Below are positions 47,671 to 60,500 of a stretch of DNA of 64,000 nucleotides, piece by piece. Position 1 is the first letter of the stretch, and every line of letters begins with the position of its first letter. A program made the translations under genes and the position numbers. Source of the DNA: Gymnothorax reevesii. Its lineage: Eukaryota; Chordata; Actinopteri; Anguilliformes; Muraenidae. The notes below the pieces were generated by a model, which made no database searches, was not told the DNA's origin, and worked only from the letters and a program-made list of their open reading frames with translations. Location of the stretch: assembly GCA_029721435.1 (NCBI GenBank), contig CM056584.1, forward strand, positions 7,088,395 to 7,152,394, in the 5' to 3' direction.

Positions 47671-50600
47671 TTTTCATACTATACGTGTCCTCTATAATGT
47701 TAATAGGAGATCAGATGGCATTTCAGCTTAACCCTTCTTGTGTAAAATGGAAATTGAGTGACATTAATGTTTTAATACTAATGCTAACATGCTAATGCTA
47801 GCGATCTAATGTGAGTGCTAACATCTGGTCATTTTCATACTGTACGTGTCCTCTATGATGGGAGTATTGGATCAGATGGCATTTCAGCTTAACCCTGCTT
47901 GTGTAAAATAAAAATTGAGTGACGTTAATGTTTGAATGCTAATGCTAACATGCTAATGCTAGCGATCTAATGTGAGTGCTAATATCTGGTCATTTTCATA
48001 CTGTAAGTGTCCTCTATGATGTTAGTATGAGATCAGATGGCATTTCTCCTTCACCCTTCTTGTATTATAAGCAAATTGAGTTATGTTAATGTTTCAATGC
48101 TAATGCTAACTTGCTGATGCTAATGCTACCAATCTAATGTGAGTGCTAATACCTGGTCATTTTCATACTGTACATGTCTTCTATGATGGGAGTATGGGAT
48201 CAGATGGCATTTCAGCTTAACCTTGCTTGTGTAAAATGGAAATTGAGTGATGTTAATGTTTGAATGCTAATGCTAACATGCTAATGCTAGTGATCTAATG
48301 TGAGTGCTAATACCTGGTCATTTTCATACTGTACATGTCCTCTATGATGGGAGTATGAGATCAGATGGCTTTTCAGCTTGTCCCTGCTTGTGTAAAATGG
48401 AAATTGAGTGACGTTAATGTTTGAATGCTAATGCTAACATGCTAATGCTAGCGATTTAATGTGAGTTCTAATATCTGGTCATTTTCATACCATACGTGTC
48501 CTCTATGATGTTAATAGGAGATCAGATGACATTTCAGCATAACACTGTTTGTGTAAAATGGAAATTGAGTGACGATAATGTTGAAATGCTAATGCTTACA
48601 TGCTTACATTAGCGATTTAATGTGAGTGCTAATATCTGGTCATTTTCATACTGTACGTGTCCTCTATGATGTTAATAGGAGATCAGATGGCATTTCAGCT
48701 TCACCCTTCTTGTATAATAAAAAAATTGAGTAATGTTAATGTTTAAATGCTAATGCTAACATGCTAATGCTAGCGATCTAATGTGAGTTCTAATATCTGG
48801 TCATTTTCATACTATACGTGTCCTCTATGATGTTAATGGGAGATCAGATGGCATTTCAGCTTAACCCTTCTTTTGTAAAATGGAAATTGAGTGACATTAA
48901 TGTTTTAATACTGATGCTAGCATGCTAATGCTAGCGATCTAATGTGAGTGCTAATATCTGGTCATTTTCATACTATATGTGTCCTCTATGATGGGAGTAT
49001 GGGATCAGATGGCATTTCAGCTTAACCCTGCTTGTGTAAAATGGAAATTGAGTGACGTTAATGTTTGAATACTAATGCTAACATGCTAATGCTAGCGATC
49101 TAATGTAAGTTCAAATATCTGGTCATTTTCATACTGTACGTGTCCTCTATGATGGGAATATGGGATCAGATTGCATTTCAGCATAACCCTGTTTGTGCTA
49201 AATGGAAATTGAGTGACTTAAATGTTTAAATGCTAATGCTAACATGCTAATGCTAGCGATCTAATGTGAGTGCTAATATCTGGTCATTTTCATACTGTAC
49301 GTGTCCTCTATGATGTTAATAGGAGATCAGATGGCATTTCAGCTTAACCCTTCTTGTATAATAAAAAAATTGAGTAATGTTAATGTTTAAATGCTAATGC
49401 TAACATGCTAATGCTAGCGATCTAATGTGAGTTCTAATATCTGGTCATTTTCATACTATACGTGTCCTCTATGATGTTAATGGGAGATCAGATGGCATTT
49501 CAGCTTAACCCTTCTTTTGTAAAATGGAAATTGAGTGACATTAATGTTTTAATACTGATGCTAGCATGCTAATGCTAGCGATCTAATGTGAGTGCTAATA
49601 TCTGGTCATTTTCATACTATATGTGTCCTCTATGATGGGAGTATGGGATCAGATGGCATTTCAGCTTAACCCTGCTTGTGTAAAATGGAAATTGAGTGAC
49701 GTTAATGTTTGAATACTAATGCTAACATGCTAATGCTAGCGATCTAATGTGAGTGCTAATATCTGGTCATTTTCATACTGTAAGTGTCCTCTATGATGTT
49801 AGTATGAGATCAGATGGCATTTCTCCTTCACCCATCTTGTATTATGAGCAAATTGAGTAATGTTAATGTTTCAATGCTAATGCTAACATGCTGATGCTAA
49901 CATGCTAATGCTAGCGATCTAATGTCAGTGCTAATATCTGGTCATTTTCATACTGTACGTGTCCTCTATGATGTTAATTGGAGATCAGATGGCATTTCAG
50001 CTTAACCCTTCTTGTATAATAAAAAAATTGAGTAATGTAAATGTTTAAATGCTAATGCTAACATGCTAATGCTAGCGATCTAATGTGAGTTCTAATATCT
50101 GTTCATTTTCATACTATACGTGTCCTCTATGATGTTAATAGGAGATCAGATGACATTTCAGCATAACCCTTTTTGTGTAAAATGGAAATTGAGTGACGTT
50201 AATGTTTAAATGCTAATGCTAACATGCTTATATTAGCGATTTAATGTGAGTGCTAATATCTGGTCATTTTCATACTGTACGTGTCCTCTATGATGTTAAT
50301 AGGAGATCAGATGGCATTTCAGCTTAACCCTTCTTGTATAATAAAAAAATTGAGTAATGTAAATGTTTAAATGCTAATGCTAACATGCTAATGCTAGCGA
50401 TCTAATGTCAGTTCTAATATCTGGTCATTTCCATACTCTTCGTGTCCTCTATGATGTTAATAGGAGATCAGATGGCATTTCAGCTTAACCCTTCTTGTGT
50501 AAAATGGAAATTGAGTGACATTAATGTTTTAATACTAATGCTAACATGCTAATGCTAGCGATCTAATGTAAGTGCTAATATCTGGTCATTTTCATACAGT

Positions 50601-51091
50601 ACGTGTCCTCTATGATGGGAGTATGGGATCAGATGACATTTCAGCTTAACCCTGCTTGTGTAAAATGGAAATTGAGTGAAGTTAATGTTTGAATACCAAT
50701 GCTAACATGCTAATGCTAGCAATCTAATGTGAGTGCTAATATCTGGTCATTTTCATACTGTACGTGTCCTCTATGATGGGGGTATGGGATCAGATGGCAT
50801 TTCAGCTTATCCCTGCTTGTGTAAAATAGAAATTGAGTGACGTTAATGTTTGAATGCTAATGCTAACATGCTAATGCTAGCGATCTAATGTGAGTGCTAA
50901 TATCTGGTCATTTTCATACTGTAAGTGTCCTCTATGATGTCAGTATGAGATCAGATGGCATTTCTCCTTCACCCTTCTTGTATTATAAGCAAATTGAGTA
51001 ATGTTAATGTTTCAATGCTAATGCTAACATGCTGATTCTAACATGCTAATGCTAGCAATCTAATGTGAGTGCTAATACCTGGTCATTTTCA
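47047..51091 (+). repeat. HOR block 9, 25 monomers
   Basis: 4,045 bp. Relative to its neighbours it jumps at about 47660 from the monomer with CAGCTAAACCCTG directly to the one with CTCTATAATG, skipping about 16 monomers. It also carries the 8-bp loss in the 175-bp class monomer at 48110. Its second half matches block 11 at exactly 11,700 bp. Confidence 0.75.
47990..48160 (+). repeat. S-class monomer with 8-bp loss (167 bp)
   Basis: Compared with its sister at about 43938 (ACTTGCTGATGCTAACATGC), this copy reads ACTTGCTGATGCTAATGC: one 8-bp half of an 8+6 sub-unit (ACATGCTA) is missing. It is the one clear length change in the tail that is not a whole 14-bp unit. Monomer start and end are approximate. 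Confidence 0.75.
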
Positions 51092-51238
51092 TACTGTACA
51101 TGTCTTCTATGATGGGAGTATGGGATCAGATGGCATTTCAGCTTCACCCTTCTTGTGTAAAATGGAAATTGAGTAATGCTAATGCTAACATGCTGATGCT
51201 AGCGCTCTAATGTGAGTGCTAATATCTGGTCATTTTCA
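50917..51238 (+). repeat. 175+147-bp monomer pair (322 bp)
   Basis: Five-unit monomer 50917-51091 and three-unit monomer 51092-51238. It lies exactly 4,045 bp (25 monomers plus unit gains) after the previous pair. Confidence 0.87.
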
Positions 51239-52851
51239 TACTGTACGTGTCCTCTAAGATGGGAATATGGGATCAGATGGCATTTCAGCTTTCCCCTTCT
51301 TGTATAATAAAAAAATTGAGTAATGTTAATGTTTAAATGCTAATGCTAACATGCTAATGCTAGCAATCTAATGTAAGTTCTAATATCTGGTCATTTTCAT
51401 ACTAAACGTGTCCTCTATGATGTTAATGGGCGATCAGATGGCATTTCCGCTTAACCCTTCTTTTGTAAAATGGAAATTGAGTGACATTAATGTTTTAATA
51501 CTGATGCTAGCATGCTAATGCTAGCGATCTAATGTGAGTGCTAATATCTGGTCATTTTCATACTGTACGTGTCCTCTATGATGGGAGTATGGGATCAGAT
51601 GGCATTTCAGCTAAACCCTGCTTGTGTAAAATGGAAATTGAGTGACGTTAATGTTTGAATACTAATGCTAACATGCTAATGCTAGCGATCTAATGTAAGT
51701 TCTAATATCTGGTCATTTTCCAGACTGTACGTGTCCTCTATGATGGGAATATGGGATCAGATGGCATTTCAGCATAACCCTGTTTGTGCTAAATGGAAAT
51801 TGAGTGACGTTAATGTTTAAATGCTAATGCTAACATGCTAATGCTAGCGATCTAATGTGAGTGCTAATATCTGGTCATTTTCATACTGTACGTGTCCTCT
51901 ATGATGTTAATAGGAGATCAGATGGCATTTCAGCTTAACCCTTCTTGTATAATAAAAAAATTGAGTAATGTTAATGTTTAAATGCTAATGCTAACATGCT
52001 AATGCTAGCGATCTAATGTGAGTTCTAATATCTGGTCATTTTCATACTATACGTGTCCTCTATGATGTTAATGGGAGATCAGATGGCATTTCAGCTTAAC
52101 CCTTCTTTTGTAAAATGGAAATTGAGTGACATTAATGTTTTAATACTGATGCTAGCATGCTAATGCTAGCGATCTAATGTGAGTGCTAATATCTGGTCAG
52201 TTTCATACTGTACGTGTCCTCTATGATGGGAGTATGGGATCAGATGGCATTTCAGCTTAACCCTGCTTGTGTAAAATGGAAATTGAGTGACGTTAATGTT
52301 TGAATACTAATGCTAACATGCTAATGCTAGCGATGTAATGTGAGTGCTAATATCTGGTCATTTTCATACTGTAAGTGTCCTCTATGATGTTAGTATGAGA
52401 TCAGATGGCATTTCTCCTTCACCCTTCTTGTATTATGAGCATATTGAGTAATGTTAATGTTTCAATGCTAATGCTAACATGCTGATGCTAACATGCTAAT
52501 GCTAGCGATATAATGTGAGTGCTAATATCTGGTCATTTTCATACTGTACGTGTCCTCTTTGATGTTAATTGGAGATCAGATGGCATTTCAGCTTAACCCT
52601 TCTTGTATAATAAAAAAATTGAGTAATGTTAATGTTTAAATGCTAATGCTAACATGCTAATGCTAGCGATCTAATGTGAGTTCTAATATCTGGTCATTTT
52701 CATACTATACGTGTCCTCTATAATGTTAATAGGAGATCAGATGGCATTTCAGCTTAACCCTTTTGTGTAAAATGGAAATTGAGTGACATTAATGTTTTAA
52801 TACTAATGCTAACATGCTAATGCTAGCGATTTAATGTGAGTGCTAATATCT

Positions 52852-52867
52852 GGTCATTTACGTGTCC
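52852..52867 (+). other. 9-bp deletion at a monomer junction (copy 1)
   Basis: GGTCATTTTCATACTGTACGTG is shortened to GGTCATTTACGTG, removing nine bases over the monomer boundary. A TAC/TTTAC match may have guided the loss. It is shared only with 57890-57905. Confidence 0.85.
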
Positions 52868-55471
52868 TCTATGATGGGAGTATTGGATCAGATGGAATTT
52901 CAGCTTAACCCTGCTTGTGTAAAATAAAAATTGAGTGACGTTAATGTTTGAATGCTAATGCTAACATGCTAATGCTAGCAATCTAATGTGAGTGCTAATA
53001 TCTGGTCATTTTCATACTGTAAGTGTCCTCTATGATGTTAGTATGAGATCAGATGGCATTTCTCCTTCACCCTTCTCGTATTATAAGCAAATTGAGTAAT
53101 GTTAATGTTTCAATGCTAATGCTAACATGCTGATGCTAACATGCTAATACTAGCAATCTAATGTGAGTGCTAATACCTGGTCATTTTCATACTGTACATG
53201 TCTTCTATGATGGGAGTATGGGATCAGATGGCATTTCAGCTTAACTTTGCTTGTGTAAAATGGAAATTGAGTGACGTTAATGTTTGAATGCTAATGCTAA
53301 CATGCTAATGCTAGTGATCTAATGTGAGTGCTAATACCTGGTCATTTTCATACTGTACATGTCCTCTATGATGGGAGTATGAGATCAGATGGCTTTTCAG
53401 CTTTACCCTGCTTGTGTAAAATGGAAATTGAGTGACGTTAATGTTTGAATGCTAATGCTAACATGCTAATGCTAGCTATTTAATGTGAGTTCTAATATCT
53501 GGTCATTTTCATACCATACGTGTCCTCTATGATGTTAATAGGATATCAGATGGCATTTCAGCTTAACTCTTCTTTTGTTAAATGGAAATTGAGTGACATT
53601 AATGTTTTAATACTAATGCTAGCATGCTAATGCTAGCGATCTAATGTGAGTGCTAATATCTGGTCATTTTCATACTGTACGTGTCCTCTATGATGGGAGT
53701 ATGGGATCAGATGGCATTTCAGCTTAACCCTGCTTGTGTAAAATGGAAATTGAGTGACGTTAATGTTTGAATACTAATGCTAACATGCTAATGCTAGCAA
53801 TCTAATGTGAGTGCTAATATCTGGTCATTTTCATACTGTACGTGTCCTCTATGATGGGAGTATGGGATCAGATGGCATTTCAGCTTAACCCTGCTTGTGT
53901 AAAATAGAAATTGAGTGACGTTAATGTTTGAATGCTAATGCTAACATGCTAATGCTAGCGATCTAATGTGAGTGCTAATATCTGGTGATTTTCATACTGT
54001 AAGTGTCCTCTATGATGTTAGTATGAGATCAGATGGCATTTCTCCTTCACCCTTCTTGTATTATGAGCAAATTGAGTAATGTTAATGTTTCAATGCTAAT
54101 GCTAACATGCTGATGCTAACATGCTAATGCTAGCGATCTAATGTGAGTGCTAATATCTGGTCATTTTCATACTGTACGTGTCCTCTATGATGTTAATTGG
54201 AGATCAGATGGCATTTCAGCTTAACCCTTCTTGTATAATAAAAAAATTGAGTAATGTTAATGTTTAAATGCTAATGCTAACATGCTAATGCTAGCGATAT
54301 AATGTGAGTTCTAATATCTGGTCATTTTCATACTATACGTGTCCTCTATAATGTTAATAGGAGATCAGATGGCATTTCAGCTTAACCCTTCTTGTGTAAA
54401 ATGGAAATTGAGTGACATTAATGTTTTAATACTAATGCTAACATGCTAATGCTAGCGATCTAATGTGAGTGCTAACATCTGGTCATTTTCACACTGTACG
54501 TGTCCTCTATGATGGGAGTATTGGATCAGATGGCATTTCAGCTTAACCCTGCTTGTGTAAAATAAAAATTGAGTGACGTTAATGTTTGAATGCTAATGCT
54601 AACATGCTAATGCTAGCGATCTAATGTGAGTGCTAATATCTGGTCATTTTCATACTGTAAGTGTCCTCTATGATGTTAGTATGAGATCAGATGGCATTTC
54701 TCCTTCACCCTTCTTGTATTATAAGCAAATTGAGTTATGTTAATGTTTCAATGCTAATGCTAACTTGCTGATGCTAACATGCTAATGCTACCAATCTAAT
54801 GTGAGTGCTAATACCTGGTCATTTTCATACTGTACATGTCTTCTATGATGGGAGTATGGGATCAGATGGCATTTCAGCTTAACCTTGCTTGTGTAAAATG
54901 GAAATTGAGTGACGTTAATGTTTGAATGCTAATGCTAACATGCTAATGCTAGTGATCTAATGTGAGTGCTAATACCTGGTCATTTTCATACTGTACATGT
55001 CCTCTATGATGGGAGTATGAGATCAGATGGCTTTTCAGCTTGTCCCTGCTTGTGTAAAATGGAAATTGAGTGACGTTAATGTTTGAATGCTAATGCTAAC
55101 ATGCTAATGCTAGCGATTTAATGTGAGTTCTAATATCTGGTCATTTTCATACCATACTTGTCCTCTATGATGTTAATAGGAGATCAGATGACATTTCAGC
55201 ATAACACTGTTTGTGTTAAATGGAAATTGAGTGACGTTAATGTTGAAATGCTAATGCTTACATGCTTACATTAGCGATTTAATGTGAGTGCTAATATCTG
55301 GTCATTTTCATACTGTACGTGTCCTCTATGATGTTAATAGGAGATCAGATGGCATTTCAGCTTAACCCTTCTTGTATAATAAAAAAATTGAGTAATGTAA
55401 ATGTTTAAATGCTAATGCTAACATGCTAATGCTAGCGATCTAATGTGAGTTCTAATATCTGTTCATTTTCA

Positions 55472-55646
55472 TACTATACGTGTCCTCTATGATGTTAATA
55501 GGAGATCAGATGACATTTCAGCTTAACCCTTCTTGTATAATAAAAAAATTGAGTAATGTAAATGTTTAAATGCTAATGCTAACATGCTGATGCTAACATG
55601 CTAATGCTAGCGATCTAATGTCAGTGCTAATATCTGGTCATTTTCA
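55472..55646 (+). repeat. Chimeric 175-bp monomer
   Basis: The head is TACTATACGTG, TTAATAGGAG and ATGACATTTCAGC, typical of the class that normally continues ATAACCC. Instead it continues TTAACCCTTCTTG and an A7 tract as in the A-tract class, then ends with the five-unit tail (CTGATGCTAAC) of the 175-bp S class and CTAATGTCAGTGC. Three parental classes can be recognised, so at least two exchange points lie inside one monomer. Confidence 0.8.
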
Positions 55647-56612
55647 TACTGTACGTGTCCTCTATGATGTTAATTGGAGATCAGATGGCATTTCAGCTTA
55701 ACCCTTCTTGTATAATAAAAAAATTGAGTAATGTAAATGTTTAAATGCTAATGCTAACATGCTAATGCTAGCGATCTAATGTGAGTTCTAATATCTGTTC
55801 ATTTTCATACTATACGTGTCCTCTATGATGTTAATAGGAGATCAGATGACATTTCAGCATAACCCTTTTTGTGTAAAATGGAAATTGAGTGACGTTAATG
55901 TTTAAATGCTAATGCTAACATGCTTATATTAGCGATTTAATGTGAGTGCTAATATCTGGTCATTTTCATACTGTACGTGTCCTCTATGATGTTAATAGGA
56001 GATCAGATGGCATTTCAGCTTAACCCTTCTTGTATAATAAAAAAATTGAGTAATGTAAATGTTTTAATGCTAATGCTAACATGCTAATGCTAGCGATCTA
56101 ATGTCAGTTCTAATATCTGGTCATTTCCATACTCTTCGTGTCCTCTATGATGTTAATAGGAGATCAGATGGCATTTCAGCTTAACCCTTCTTGTGTAAAA
56201 TGGAAATTGAGTGACATTAATGTTTTAATACTAATGCTAACATGCTAATGCTAGCGATCTAATGTAAGTGCTAATATCTGGTCATTTTCATACAGTACGT
56301 GTCCTCTATGATGGGAGTATGGGATCAGATGACATTTCAGCTTAACCCTGCTTGTGTAAAATGGAAATTGAGTGAAGTTAATGTTTGAATACTAATGCTA
56401 ACATGCTAATGCTAGCAATCTAATGTGAGTGCTAATATCTGGTCATTTTCATACTGTACGTGTCCTCTATGATGGGGGTATGGGATCAGATGGCATTTCA
56501 GCTTATCCCTGCTTGTGTAAAATAGAAATTGAGTGACGTTAATGTTTGAATGCTAATGCTAACATGCTAATGCTAGCGATCTAATGTGAGTGCTAATATC
56601 TGGTCATTTTCA

Positions 56613-56934
56613 TACTGTAAGTGTCCTCTATGATGTCAGTATGAGATCAGATGGCATTTCTCCTTCACCCTTCTTGTATTATAAGCAAATTGAGTAATGT
56701 TAATGTTTCAATGCTAATGCTAACATGCTGATTCTAACATGCTAATGCTAGCAATCCAATGTGAGTGCTAATACCTGGTCATTTTCATACTGTACATGTC
56801 TTCTATGATGGGAGTATGGGATCAGATGGCATTTCAGCTTCACCCTTCTTGTGTAAAATGGAAATTGAGTAATGCTAATGCTAACATGCTGATGCTAGCG
56901 CTCTAATGTGAGTGCTAATATCTGGTCATTTTCA
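56613..56934 (+). repeat. 175+147-bp monomer pair (322 bp)
   Basis: Five-unit monomer 56613-56787 and three-unit monomer 56788-56934. It lies 5,696 bp (35 monomers) after the previous pair. Confidence 0.87.
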
Positions 56935-57590
56935 TACTGTACGTGTCCTCTAAGATGGGAATATGGGATCAGATGGCATTTCAGCTTTCCCCTTCTTGTA
57001 TAATAAAAAAATTGAGTAATGTTAATGTTTAAATGCTAATGCTAACATGCTAATGCTAGCAATCTAATGTAAGTTCTAATATCTGGTCATTTTCATACTA
57101 AACGTGTCCTCTATGATGTTAATGGGCGATCAGATGGCATTTCCGCTTAACCCTTCTTTTGTAAAATGGAAATTGAGTGACATTAATGTTTTAATACTGA
57201 TGCTAGCATGCTAATGCTAGCGATCTAATGTGAGTGCTAATATCTGGTCATTTTCATACTGTACGTGTCCTCTATGATGGGAGTATGGGATCAGATGGCA
57301 TTTCAGCTAAACCCTGCTTGTGTAAAATGGAAATTGAGTGACGTTTATGTTTGAATACTAATGCTAACATGCTAATGCTAGCGATCTAATGTAAGTTCTA
57401 ATATCTGGTCATTTTCCAGACTGTACGTGTCCTCTATGATGGGAATATGGGATCAGATGGCATTTCAGCATAACCCTGTTTGTGCTAAATGGAAATTGAG
57501 TGACGTTAATGTTTAAATGCTAATGCTAACATGCTAATGCTAGCGATCTAATGTGAGTGCTAATATCTGGTCATTTTCATACTGTACGTG

Positions 57591-60500
57591 TCCTCTTTGA
57601 TGTTAATTGGAGATCAGATGGCATTTCAGCTTAACCCTTCTTGTATAATAAAAAAATTGAGTAATGTTAATGTTTAAATGCTAATGCTAACATGCTAATG
57701 CTAGCGATCTAATGTGAGTTCTAATATCTGGTCATTTTCATACTATACGTGTCCTCTATAATGTTAATAGGAGATCAGATGGCATTTCAGCTTAACCCTT
57801 TTGTGTAAAATGGAAATTGAGTGACATTAATGTTTTAATACTAATGCTAACATGCTAATGCTAGCGATTTAATGTGAGTGCTAATATCTGGTCATTTACG
57901 TGTCCTCTATGATGGGAGTATTGGATCAGATGGAATTTCAGCTTAACCCTGCTTGTGTAAAATAAAAATTGAGTGACGTTAATGTTTGAATGCTAATGCT
58001 AACATGCTAATGCTAGCAATCTAATGTGAGTGCTAATATCTGGTCATTTTCATACTGTAAGTGTCCTCTATGATGTTAGTATGAGATCAGATGGCATTTC
58101 TCCTTCACCCTTCTCGTATTATAAGCAAATTGAGTAATGTTAATGTTTCAATGCTAATGCTAACATGCTGATGCTAACATGCTAATACTAGCAATCTAAT
58201 GTGAGTGCTAATACCTGGTCATTTTCATACTGTACATGTCTTCTATGATGGGAGTATGGGATCAGATGGCATTTCAGCTTAACTTTGCTTGTGTAAAATG
58301 GAAATTGAGTGACGTTAATGTTTGAATGCTAATGCTAACATGCTAATGCTAGTGATCTAATGTGAGTGCTAATACCTGGTCATTTTCATACTGTACATGT
58401 CCTCTATGATGGGAGTATGAGATCAGATGGCTTTTCAGCTTTACCCTGCTTGTGTAAAATGGAAATTGAGTGACATTAATGTTTGAATGCTAATGCTAAC
58501 ATGCTAATGCTAGCTATTTAATGTGAGTTCTAATATCTGGTCATTTTCATACCATACGTGTCCTCTATGATGTTAATAGGATATCAGATGGCATTTCAGC
58601 TTAACTCTTCTTTTGTTAAATGGAAATTGAGTGACATTAATGTTTTAATACTAATGCTAGCATGCTAATGCTAGCGATCTAATGTGAGTGCTAATATCTG
58701 GTCATTTTCATACTGTACGTGTCCTCTATGATGGGAGTATGGGATCAGATGGCATTTCAGCTTAACCCTGCTTGTGTAAAATGGAAATTGAGTGACGTTA
58801 ATGTTTGAATACTAATGCTAACATGCTAATGCTAGCAATCTAATGTGAGTGCTAATATCTGGTCATTTTCATACTGTACGTGTCCTCTATGATGGGAGTA
58901 TGGGATCAGATGGCATTTCAGCTTAACCCTGCTTGTGTAAAATAGAAATTGAGTGACGTTAATGTTTGAATGCTAATGCTAACATGCTAATGCTAGCGAT
59001 CTAATGTGAGTGCTAATATCTGGTGATTTTCATACTGTAAGTGTCCTCTATGATGTTAGTATGAGATCAGATGGCATTTCTCCTTCACCCTTCTTGTATT
59101 ATGAGCAAATTGAGTAATGTTAATGTTTCAATGCTAATGCTAACATGCTGATGCTAACATGCTAATGCTAGCGATCTAATGTGAGTGCTAATATCTGGTC
59201 ATTTTCATACTGTACGTGTCCTCTATGATGTTAATTGGAGATCAGATGGCATTTCAGCTTAACCCTTCTTGTATAATAAAAAAATTGAGTAATGTTAATG
59301 TTTAAATGCTAATGCTAACATGCTAATGCTAGCGATATAATGTGAGTTCTAATATCTGGTCATTTTCATACTATACGTGTCCTCTATAATGTTAATAGGA
59401 GATCAGATGGCATTTCAGCTTAACCCTTCTTGTGTAAAATGGAAATTGAGTGACATTAATGTTTTAATACTAATGCTAACATGCTAATGCTAGCGATCTA
59501 ATGTGAGTGCTAACATCTGGTCATTTTCATACTGTACGTGTCCTCTATGATGGGAGTATTGGATCAGATGGCATTTCAGCTTAACCCTGCTTGTGTAAAA
59601 TAAAAATTGAGTGACGTTAATGTTTGAATGCTAATGCTAACATGCTAATGCTAGCGATCTAATGTGAGTGCTAATATCTGGTCATTTTCATACTGTAAGT
59701 GTCCTCTATGATGTTAGTATGAGATCAGATGGCATTTCTCCTTCACCCTTCTTGTATTATAAGCAAATTGAGTTATGTTAATGTTTCAATGCTAATGCTA
59801 ACTTGCTGATGCTAACATGCTAATGCTACCAATCTAATGTGAGTGCTAATACCTGGTCATTTTCATACTGTACATGTCTTCTATGATGGGAGTATGGGAT
59901 CAGATGGCATTTCAGCTTAACCTTGCTTGTGTAAAATGGAAATTGAGTGACGTTAATGTTTGAATGCTAATGCTAACATGCTAATGCTAGTGATCTAATG
60001 TGAGTGCTAATACCTGGTCATTTTCATACTGTACATGTCCTCTATGATGGGAGTATGAGATCAGATGGCTTTTCAGCTTGTCCCTGCTTGTGTAAAATGG
60101 AAATTGAGTGACGTTAATGTTTGAATGCTAATGCTAACATGCTAATGCTAGCGATTTAATGTGAGTTCTAATATCTGGTCATTTTCATACCATACGTGTC
60201 CTCTATGATGTTAATAGGAGATCAGATGACATTTCAGCATAACACTGTTTGTGTAAAATGGAAATTGAGTGACGTTAATGTTGAAATGCTAATGCTTACA
60301 TGCTTACATTAGCGATTTAATGTGAGTGCTAATATCTGGTCATTTTCATACTGTACGTGTCCTCTATGATGTTAATAGGAGATCAGATGGCATTTCAGCT
60401 TCACCCTTCTTGTATAATAAAAAAATTGAGTAATGTTAATGTTTAAATGCTAATGCTAACATGCTAATGCTAGCGATCTAATGTGAGTTCTAATATCTGG

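Larger units (their letters stand above)
47671..51700 (+). repeat. ~4.05-kb tandem duplication, copy 2
   Basis: Directly follows copy 1. The junction at about 47650 fuses a TTTGAATATTAATGC monomer to the CTCTATAATG monomer. Part of this copy (about 47.7-50.0 kb) also matches 59.4-61.7 kb at 11,692-11,700 bp, so it has sampled several exchange events. Confidence 0.85.
51092..56787 (+). repeat. HOR block 10, 35 monomers
   Basis: 5,696 bp is 35 monomers: +70 for five 175-bp members, +14 for a chimeric 175-bp monomer (55472-55646), -14 for the short member, -9 for the deletion at 52859, plus one gained and one lost base. The exact accounting shows that no hidden insertion is present. With block 2 it supports 35 monomers as the base HOR size. 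Confidence 0.78.
52553..57590 (+). repeat. 5,038-bp tandem duplication, copy 1
   Basis: Starts within a TCCTCTTTGATG monomer. The 9-bp deletion, three 175-bp monomers (53063, 54043, 54701) and private markers such as CTTCTCGTATTATAAG recur exactly 5,038 bp later. Over 53.04-55.2 kb I saw only about four substitutions from copy 2 (near 53433, 54491, 55158 and 55216). Confidence 0.88.
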
